NCBI GenBank assembly: GCA_905214605.1 | Contig: CAJMMY010000021.1 | Location: forward strand, 1 to 10,546 | Length of the DNA stretch: 10,546 bases | Source of the DNA: an uncultured bacterium | GTDB lineage: Bacteria; Bacillota_A; Clostridia; Oscillospirales; Oscillospiraceae | Reading direction: 5' to 3' | In this document: positions 5,887 to 10,546 of the stretch, one piece after another | How the letters are laid out: the number at the start of each line of letters is the position of its first letter | How positions within the stretch are numbered: position 1 is the first letter of the stretch | Notes under the pieces: model-generated | Told to the model about the DNA's origin: nothing | Seen by the model: only the letters and a program-made list of their open reading frames with translations | The model's database searches: none | Position numbers and translations under genes: made by a program

Positions 5887-7707
5887 TTGGAGAACTTGAG
5901 AAATATCGCCATCATCGCTCACGTTGACCACGGTAAAACGACCCTGGTGGACCAGATGCTGAAACAGTCCGGCGTGTATCATGAAAATCAGGAAGTCGTG
6001 GATCGCGTTATGGACTCCGGCGACCTGGAACGGGAACGTGGTATTACCATTCTGGCAAAGAATACCTCCGTTCGTTATAAAGGAACTAAGATTAACATTG
6101 TGGATACCCCGGGCCATGCCGACTTCGGCGGCGAGGTCGAGCGTGTCCTGAAGATGGTCAACGGCGTTATCCTGCTGGTAGACGCTGCCGAGGGCCCCAT
6201 GCCCCAGACCCGTTTCGTGCTGAGCAAGGCTCTGGCACTGGGTCACCGGGTTATCGTGGTGCTGAATAAGATTGACCGTCCCGACCAGCGTATTCACGAG
6301 GTCATTGACGAGATTCTGGAACTGCTCATGGACCTGAATGCAACCGACGAGCAGCTGGACAGCCCCATGCTGTTCTGCTCCGGCCGTCAGGGCACTGCGT
6401 CTTACTCTCCCGATGTGCCGGGCACGGATCTGACTCCGCTGTTCGACACCATTCTGGATTATATTCCCGCACCGGAAATCAACGTGGACGAGCCGTTCCA
6501 GATGCTGGTCAGCTCTGTGGACTACAGCGAGTTCGTGGGCCGTATTGCAATCGGCCGCGTGGAGCGGGGTCAGTGCAAGCAGAATCAGGAAATTGCTGTG
6601 TGCAACTACCATGATCCCGACGCACCGGCCAAAAAGGCAAAGGCTGTGTCCATGTACGAGTACGAGGGTCTGCAGCGTGTGCCCATTACCGTTGCAAGCG
6701 CCGGCGATATCATTGCAATGAGCGGCATCGGCGATATTACCATCGGTGATACCATCTGCTCTACCCAGCGGGTGGAGCCCATCGAATTCGTGAAGATTTC
6801 CGCACCTACCATGGAAATGACCTTCTCCATCAACACCTCTCCCTTTGCGGGAAAGGAAGGCAAGTTCGTCACCTCCCGTCAGCTGCGTGAGCGTCTGTAC
6901 CGGGAAACCCTGAAGGACGTTTCTCTGAAGGTGGAAGACGACCCGGACGCAATGGATTCCTTCATTGTGGCAGGCCGCGGCGAAATGCATCTGTCCATTC
7001 TGATTGAGACTATGCGCCGTGAGGGTTATGAATTCCAGGTTTCTCCCCCCCGTGTGCTGTTCAAGACCATTGACGGCAAAAAGTGCGAGCCCATCGAGCG
7101 CGTGGTGGTGGACGTTCCCTCCGAGTATGTGGGTTCTGTCATTGAAAAGCTGGGCCGCCGGAAAGGCGAGTTCCTGGAAATGATTCCCGTGGGTGCCCGC
7201 ACCAAGGCAACCTTCCTGGTTCCCTCCCGCGGTCTGTTCGGTTATCGGAATGAATTTCTGACCGATACCAAGGGCGAGGGCATTCTGGCCTCCGTCTTTG
7301 AAAAGTACGAGCCCTTCAAGGGTGAAATTGCCCGCCGTTCCACCGGTTCTCTGGTGGCATTCGAAACCGGCGAGTCCGTGGCTTACGGTCTGTTTAACGC
7401 ACAGGAGCGCGGCGTACTGTTCATCGGCGCCGGTGTGCCGGTGTACGCAGGTATGATTGTGGGCTTTAACCCCAAAGCCGAGGACCTGAGCGTGAACGTG
7501 TGCAAGCGGAAACAGCTGACCAACATGCGCGCTGCCGGCAGCGACGAGGCTCTGCGTCTGGTTACGCCCCGGAATATGTCTCTGGAGCAGTGCCTGGAAT
7601 TCCTGGCAGACGATGAGCTGCTGGAAGTGACCCCGAAGACCCTGCGTCTGCGGAAACGGATTCTGGACCACAGCCAGCGTATGAAAGCGCTGAAAGGCAA
7701 CAAGTAA
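5887..7707 (+). CDS. typA: Ribosome-associated GTPase TypA/BipA
   Basis: A 606-residue translational GTPase of normal TypA length, related to EF-G and LepA, which binds ribosomes and in studied bacteria aids 50S assembly and growth under cold or stress. GTPase motifs are G1 AHVDHGKT (11-18), G2 RGIT (51-54), G3 DTPGH (73-77), G4 NKID (127-130), and a G5-position SGRQG (165-169). A beta-barrel domain II follows at about 200-300, then EF-G-like domains III and V ([32 protein letters not shown]). The C-terminal TypA-specific domain runs to the end ([30 protein letters not shown]). The start is TTG at 5887, because AAGGGAG (5871-5877) lies 9 nt upstream and the protein then begins [16 protein letters not shown] as in relatives. 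It is transcribed alone, with its own promoter and terminator. Confidence 0.97.
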   Translation: MENLRNIAIIAHVDHGKTTLVDQMLKQSGVYHENQEVVDRVMDSGDLERERGITILAKNTSVRYKGTKINIVDTPGHADFGGEVERVLKMVNGVILLVDAAEGPMPQTRFVLSKALALGHRVIVVLNKIDRPDQRIHEVIDEILELLMDLNATDEQLDSPMLFCSGRQGTASYSPDVPGTDLTPLFDTILDYIPAPEINVDEPFQMLVSSVDYSEFVGRIAIGRVERGQCKQNQEIAVCNYHDPDAPAKKAKAVSMYEYEGLQRVPITVASAGDIIAMSGIGDITIGDTICSTQRVEPIEFVKISAPTMEMTFSINTSPFAGKEGKFVTSRQLRERLYRETLKDVSLKVEDDPDAMDSFIVAGRGEMHLSILIETMRREGYEFQVSPPRVLFKTIDGKKCEPIERVVVDVPSEYVGSVIEKLGRRKGEFLEMIPVGARTKATFLVPSRGLFGYRNEFLTDTKGEGILASVFEKYEPFKGEIARRSTGSLVAFETGESVAYGLFNAQERGVLFIGAGVPVYAGMIVGFNPKAEDLSVNVCKRKQLTNMRAAGSDEALRLVTPRNMSLEQCLEFLADDELLEVTPKTLRLRKRILDHSQRMKALKGNK

Positions 7708-7720
7708 ATCGTAATATTCC

Positions 7721-7754
7721 AACTCCCAAGGCCGAAAAAACCTTGGGAGTTTTT
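7721..7754 (+). terminator. Rho-independent terminator of typA
   Basis: AACTCCCAAGG (7721-7731) pairs perfectly with CCTTGGGAGTT (7741-7751) around a 9-nt loop and runs into TTTTT (7750-7754), 14 nt after the typA stop. Confidence 0.93.
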
Positions 7755-7767
7755 GCGTTTGAAAAGA

Positions 7768-7795
7768 TTGACGCGCTGCAAAAAAATGTTAAAAT
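7768..7795 (+). promoter_or_regulatory. Promoter of the small membrane protein gene
   Basis: TTGACG (7768-7773), a 16-bp spacer and TAAAAT (7790-7795) with an upstream TGT extended -10. Both hexamers match five of six consensus bases. The predicted start near 7802 leaves a leader of only about 17 nt. Confidence 0.7.
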
Positions 7796-7818
7796 AAAGA
7801 CGAAAGAAGCTGCTGCTT

Positions 7819-8229
7819 ATGATTCTTTACTACATCATCTGTTTCCTTAGCGGAAAAGCGCTGAATCGATTTACTTTGTGGGCGAATGTGCAGATTCAGG
7901 AATTGAAAGCACCGCGAATGCTGCCGTTGGTGGTATATTCCGTGCGGTATCTGGCGGTAATCCTTTTGATTGTTCTGGGCGCGCTCCTACTGAAAAAGCT
8001 GCGGAGGGAGCGAAAATGGCTGCTGATTGTGTTGGGAATCCTGCTGCCGCTGGTGCAGATGGGATACAGCCTTTACGGCGTTAACCTGCTGTATCTGCAT
8101 CGGGAGGAAATGATTTTCACCGTTCTGAACGCGCTGCTGTATTTCGGCTCGCAGGGAGCGCTGCTGTTGGCGGCACCCATCGGATTTGCCGTTGCAGCCT
8201 TGCTGCCGCAAAAAGAAGACAAAACATAA
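7819..8229 (+). CDS. Small integral membrane protein of unknown function
   Basis: I do not recognise this 136-residue protein. It is strongly hydrophobic, with clear membrane segments at about 36-58 (LVVYSVRYLAVILLIVLGALLL), 66-87 and 99-129 (possibly two short helices), plus a hydrophobic N-terminus at 1-12. The basic loop KKLRRERK at 59-66 suggests that loop faces the cytoplasm, and the charged tail QKEDKT would end the chain. No catalytic motif is visible. The ATG at 7819 is the only sensible start, since an in-frame TAA lies at 7795-7797; the ribosome binding site is poor (GAAAGAAG). That it is a real gene is supported by its own consensus promoter, its own terminator and the neat fit between them. 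A short 5' leader and weak SD suggest low expression. Confidence 0.7.
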   Translation: MILYYIICFLSGKALNRFTLWANVQIQELKAPRMLPLVVYSVRYLAVILLIVLGALLLKKLRRERKWLLIVLGILLPLVQMGYSLYGVNLLYLHREEMIFTVLNALLYFGSQGALLLAAPIGFAVAALLPQKEDKT

Positions 8230-8234
8230 TGCGT

Positions 8235-8268
8235 TGCGCCTCAAAACCACGGTTTGGGGCGCATTTTT
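8235..8268 (+). terminator. Rho-independent terminator after the membrane protein gene
   Basis: TGCGCCTCAAA (8235-8245) pairs with TTTGGGGCGCA (8253-8263) with one G-U pair and a 7-nt loop, followed by TTTTT (8264-8268). It begins 6 nt after the stop codon and abuts the rpsO promoter. Confidence 0.88.
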
Positions 8269-8269
8269 C

Positions 8270-8298
8270 TTGACATCATGGAAATGCTATGATAAAAT
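8270..8298 (+). promoter_or_regulatory. Strong promoter of rpsO
   Basis: A perfect TTGACA (8270-8275), a 17-bp spacer and TAAAAT (8293-8298) preceded by TGA, an extended -10. It is the best match to sigma-A consensus in the window, as expected for a ribosomal protein gene. Transcription should begin near 8305. Confidence 0.88.
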
Positions 8299-8306
8299 AC
8301 AATCCG

Positions 8307-8404
8307 CTTGTGTCCGTGTTCCCGGTTCCGGGAGACTGCCGGAATGTTATCCGGTATTCCTTTCCGCCCGAAACTGAGGCATCGGACAAGAAAAATGAAA
8401 GGAT
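8307..8404 (+). promoter_or_regulatory. Structured rpsO mRNA leader, candidate S15 autoregulatory element
   Basis: The leader can fold into a closing helix TGTCCG (8311-8316) with CGGACA (8383-8388) that encloses two hairpins. One is TCCCG/CGGGA (8320-8324 with 8329-8333, 4-nt loop). The other is TGCCGGA/TCCGGTA (8337-8343 with 8350-8356, one G-U). The single-stranded TCCTTTC (8358-8364) inside the junction is perfectly complementary over 7 bp to GAAAGGA (8397-8403), which contains the rpsO ribosome binding site outside the closing helix. Both pairings together make a pseudoknot. S15 is known to regulate its own mRNA through several unrelated leader folds in bacteria, including a pseudoknot in E. 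coli. The pairings are seen; S15 binding is inferred. Confidence 0.6.
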
Positions 8405-8413
8405 GGTTCCATT

Positions 8414-8680
8414 ATGATTACGAAGGAACAGAAGACCGCGGTTATCGAGTCTAACCGCACCCACGAAGGCGACACCGGTTCTCCCGAGGTTCAGATTGCA
8501 ATTCTGACCGAGCGCATTAAGCAGCTGACCGAGCACCTGAAACAGAACCCCAACGACAACCACAGCCGTATGGGTCTGCACAAGATGGTTGGTAAGCGCC
8601 GCCGTCTGCTCGACTACCTGGCAAAGGTGGACATCGAGCGCTATCGTGCTTGCATTGCCAAGCTGGGCATCCGCAAGTAA
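8414..8680 (+). CDS. rpsO: 30S ribosomal protein S15
   Basis: S15 is a primary 16S rRNA-binding protein of the small subunit; it binds the junction of helices 20-22 and nucleates platform assembly. The product has 88 residues, the usual length, and is all helical. The conserved core [20 protein letters not shown] (about 16-35) is followed by the family signature [19 protein letters not shown] (38-56) and the basic [13 protein letters not shown] segment (57-69). The C-terminus ends LGIRK as is typical. The ATG at 8414 has AAAGGA at 8398-8403, about 10 nt upstream. It is followed by a terminator and then pnp, the arrangement seen in many bacteria. Its leader structure suggests feedback by its own product. 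Confidence 0.98.
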   Translation: MITKEQKTAVIESNRTHEGDTGSPEVQIAILTERIKQLTEHLKQNPNDNHSRMGLHKMVGKRRRLLDYLAKVDIERYRACIAKLGIRK

Positions 8681-8703
8681 TCTTCCGAGGTTTATGAAGG
8701 TTT

Positions 8704-8740
8704 TAGGGCAGGACAATTCCATATTGTCCTGCCCTATTTT
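8704..8740 (+). terminator. Rho-independent terminator between rpsO and pnp
   Basis: A perfect 14-bp stem, TAGGGCAGGACAAT (8704-8717) with ATTGTCCTGCCCTA (8723-8736), closes a 5-nt loop and is followed by TTTT (8737-8740). The T-run is short, so partial readthrough into pnp is plausible. The long perfect stem could also protect the rpsO 3' end from exonucleases. Confidence 0.88.
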
Positions 8741-8768
8741 CATTTCCCACGGATTTTTTCCGGTCCGA

Positions 8769-8900
8769 ACAGCCAAGCGGCTGTGAAACAATTCGAAACC
8801 GGGCTGCTTGATTGTTTAGTATTTGAACGCGGCGCCATGCCGTGGCGGCAGGTTCAAGTGCTAAAAAGTCAGGTGGCTCCGGAAACAAAAGAAAAGGAGC
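8769..8900 (+). promoter_or_regulatory. Structured leader upstream of pnp with a possible SD-sequestering helix
   Basis: Three pairings are visible before pnp. ACAGCC/GGCTGT forms a perfect 6-bp hairpin with an AAGC loop (8769-8784). TTGAAC (8823-8828) and GTTCAA (8852-8857) enclose an inner CGCCA/TGGCG stem (8833-8837 with 8843-8847). GCTCC (8876-8880) is perfectly complementary to GGAGC (8896-8900) of the pnp ribosome binding site, across a purine-rich 15-nt loop. I find no convincing promoter between the rpsO terminator and pnp. In E. coli pnp is autoregulated through a leader stem cut by RNase III; this fold may play an analogous role, which is inference. Confidence 0.5.
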
Positions 8901-8907
8901 AATTTGT

Positions 8908-10546
8908 ATGATTATTACGCACAAAGAATTTCCCAACTACAAGAAATTCGAAATGATGTACGAAGGCCGCCCCCTGTCCATGGAAGTGGGCAAGATGGCT
9001 GAGCTGTGCAATGCGTCTGTTCTGGTGAAGTACGGCGAGACCACCGTGCTGGTCACCTGCACCGCATCTGCTCGTCCCAAAGACGGGATTGATTACTTCC
9101 CTCTGTCCGTGGACTTCAACGAAAAGCTGTATGCTGTGGGCCGGATTCCCGGTTCCTTCATGCGCCGTGAGGGCAAGCCCAGCCTGAACGCTGTGCTGGC
9201 CTCCCGTCTGATTGACCGCCCCATGCGTCCTCTGTTCCCCACCGACCTGCGCAATGACGTTGTCATCGCTTGCGAAGTGCTGAGCGTGGACCGTGACTGC
9301 TCCCCCGAGATTACCGCAATGATCGGTGCCTCCGCAGCAGTTTCTATCTCCGATGTGCCTTTCAACGGCCCCATTGCCGGCATTGTGCTGGGCTGGGACG
9401 GCGAGAAGTTCCTCTTCAACCCCACGAAGGAAGAGCGGGAAAACAACCGCATGATCACCACCATTGCCGCAACCCACAAGAAGATCGTTATGATCGAGTC
9501 TGAGGCAGATCAGGTTCCCGAAGACGTGATGTACGAGGGCATCGTGCAGGCACATGAGCACCTGCAGCCCGTTCTGGACATGATTGACCGGATGGTGGAG
9601 GAAGTGGGCAAGCCCAAGTTCTCTTACGAGCATGCATCTTTCGACCAGGAGCTGTTCAATACTCTGTGCGAGAACGAAATGAGCGGCATGGAATACTGCA
9701 TGGACACCGACGACAAGAACGTCCGTGAGGCTCGCGTGAACGAGTGGATTACCGCTATGCAGGCAAAATACGAAGAGAGCCACCCCGACATGATGCAGTA
9801 CATGGACGAAATTCTGTACAAGATGCAGAAGAAGGTTGTGAAGACCTGGCTGCTGAAGGGCAAGCGCGTGGACGGCCGTAAGATGAACGAGATTCGTCCT
9901 CTGGACACCGAGGTCGGCGTGATTCCCGTGGTTCACGGCTCCGCACTGTTTACCCGCGGTCAGACCCAGGTGCTGTCCATTGCAACGCTGAACACGCTGT
10001 CCATGGCCCAGAAACTGGATACCATCTGGGAAGAGGACGAGAAACGCTTTATGCACCACTACAACATGCCCGGCTACTCCACCGGCGAGGCAAAGGCACA
10101 GCGCTCCACCGGCCGCCGGGAGTACGGCCACGGCGCTCTGGTAGAAAAGGCTCTGGAGGCCGTGATTCCTCCCGTGGAAGAGTTCCCCTACGCAATCCGC
10201 GTGGTGTCTGAGATTCTCAGCTCCAACGGCTCCACCTCTCAGGGTTCTATCTGCGGCACCACCATGGCTCTGATGGACGCCGGTGTGCCTCTGAAGGCTC
10301 CCGTTGCCGGTATTTCCTGCGGTCTGATTCAGGACGGCGATGACTTCACCACCTTTATCGACATTCAGGGCGTGGAGGACTTCCACGGCGAAATGGACTT
10401 CAAGGTTGCCGGTACCACCGAGGGCATCACCGCCATTCAGATGGACCTGAAGAACAAGGGCCTGACCATGGAGATTATCGCCGATGCTCTGGAGCGCTGC
10501 CGCAAGGCTCGCCTGGAGATTCTGGACGAGATTATGCTGCCCTGCA
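8908..10546 (+). CDS. pnp: Polyribonucleotide nucleotidyltransferase (PNPase), N-terminal part (cut by window edge)
   Basis: PNPase degrades RNA 3' to 5' by phosphorolysis, releasing nucleoside diphosphates, and can add 3' tails in reverse; it works as a trimer in mRNA turnover. I translated 546 residues from the ATG at 8908, which has AAAAGGAG 8 nt upstream. The first RNase PH-like domain spans about 10-225 (GRIPGSFMRREGKPS), followed by a helical domain at about 240-310. The catalytic second RNase PH domain begins near GKRVDGRKMNEIRPL at about 318. It contains GYSTGEAKAQRSTGRREYGHG, SNGSTSQGSICGTTMALMDAG and EDFHGEMDFKVAG. Residues equivalent to E. coli D486, D492 and K494 are kept (D491, D497, K499). 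The KH and S1 RNA-binding domains lie beyond the window. Confidence 0.97.
   Translation, partial: MIITHKEFPNYKKFEMMYEGRPLSMEVGKMAELCNASVLVKYGETTVLVTCTASARPKDGIDYFPLSVDFNEKLYAVGRIPGSFMRREGKPSLNAVLASRLIDRPMRPLFPTDLRNDVVIACEVLSVDRDCSPEITAMIGASAAVSISDVPFNGPIAGIVLGWDGEKFLFNPTKEERENNRMITTIAATHKKIVMIESEADQVPEDVMYEGIVQAHEHLQPVLDMIDRMVEEVGKPKFSYEHASFDQELFNTLCENEMSGMEYCMDTDDKNVREARVNEWITAMQAKYEESHPDMMQYMDEILYKMQKKVVKTWLLKGKRVDGRKMNEIRPLDTEVGVIPVVHGSALFTRGQTQVLSIATLNTLSMAQKLDTIWEEDEKRFMHHYNMPGYSTGEAKAQRSTGRREYGHGALVEKALEAVIPPVEEFPYAIRVVSEILSSNGSTSQGSICGTTMALMDAGVPLKAPVAGISCGLIQDGDDFTTFIDIQGVEDFHGEMDFKVAGTTEGITAIQMDLKNKGLTMEIIADALERCRKARLEILDEIMLPC

Noticed and set aside
5830..7722. 630-codon open frame on the minus strand opposite typA
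   Set aside because: Antisense shadow of typA. Its composition is unnatural (many His, Gln, Asn), it has no recognisable domain, and it runs through the typA terminator.
8792..8822. Possible pnp promoter (TTCGAA with TAGTAT)
   Set aside because: The spacer is 19 bp and both hexamers are poor matches, far weaker than the other promoters here.
8831..8875. tRNA-like GGTTCAAGT segment in the pnp leader
   Set aside because: The TTCAA resembles a T-loop, but no acceptor stem, anticodon arm or correctly spaced D arm is present; it is better explained as the arm of a leader hairpin.
8869..10386. 505-codon open frame on the minus strand opposite pnp
   Set aside because: Antisense shadow caused by codon bias in pnp; low-complexity His/Val/Leu-rich translation with no motif.

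Overview
The window looks like the chromosome of a low-to-mid GC anaerobic Firmicute, most likely class Clostridia and probably Oscillospirales/Ruminococcaceae-like. The evidence is strong AGGAGG-type ribosome binding sites, two TTG starts, sigma-A promoters with TATAAT and extended -10 elements, canonical hairpin plus T-tract terminators, and protein sequences typical of clostridial TypA, S15 and PNPase. The assignment comes from sequence character only, without a database comparison. I see no tRNA, rRNA, CRISPR array, insertion sequence or phage gene.

Left half, minus strand (about 4920 down to 1): an F1Fo ATP synthase operon in the order atpB (a) - atpE (c) - atpF (b) - fused atpH-atpA (delta-alpha) - atpG (gamma) - atpD (beta, cut by the window edge in its P-loop). 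A promoter at 4889-4917 drives it. The genes are tightly packed: 4-nt ATGA overlaps at atpF/atpHA and atpG/atpD, and 13 nt at atpHA/atpG. The standout is that delta and alpha form one 662-residue chain, which clashes with the usual one-delta-to-three-alpha stoichiometry. The delta part also lacks the usual first helix. The c subunit lacks the known Na+ ligands, so a proton-coupled enzyme is the likelier reading.

Middle (5025-5824): a flavodoxin-fold flavoprotein with a CX2CX2CX5C motif, on the minus strand, with its own terminator and promoter. An inverted repeat covers its predicted transcription start. Its promoter lies back to back with the typA promoter.

Right half, plus strand: typA/bipA (TTG start, terminator); a short unrecognised membrane protein with its own promoter and terminator; rpsO (S15) with a strong promoter and a structured leader of about 110 nt; then pnp (PNPase), which runs off the window end. 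rpsO-pnp is a classic pairing. Both leaders contain segments complementary to their own Shine-Dalgarno sequence. In rpsO this is a 7-bp match placed so that a pseudoknot is possible, suggesting autoregulation.

No gene-free stretch exceeds about 255 nt. The best candidates for something new are the delta-alpha fusion and the rpsO leader. The rest is well-known housekeeping machinery.
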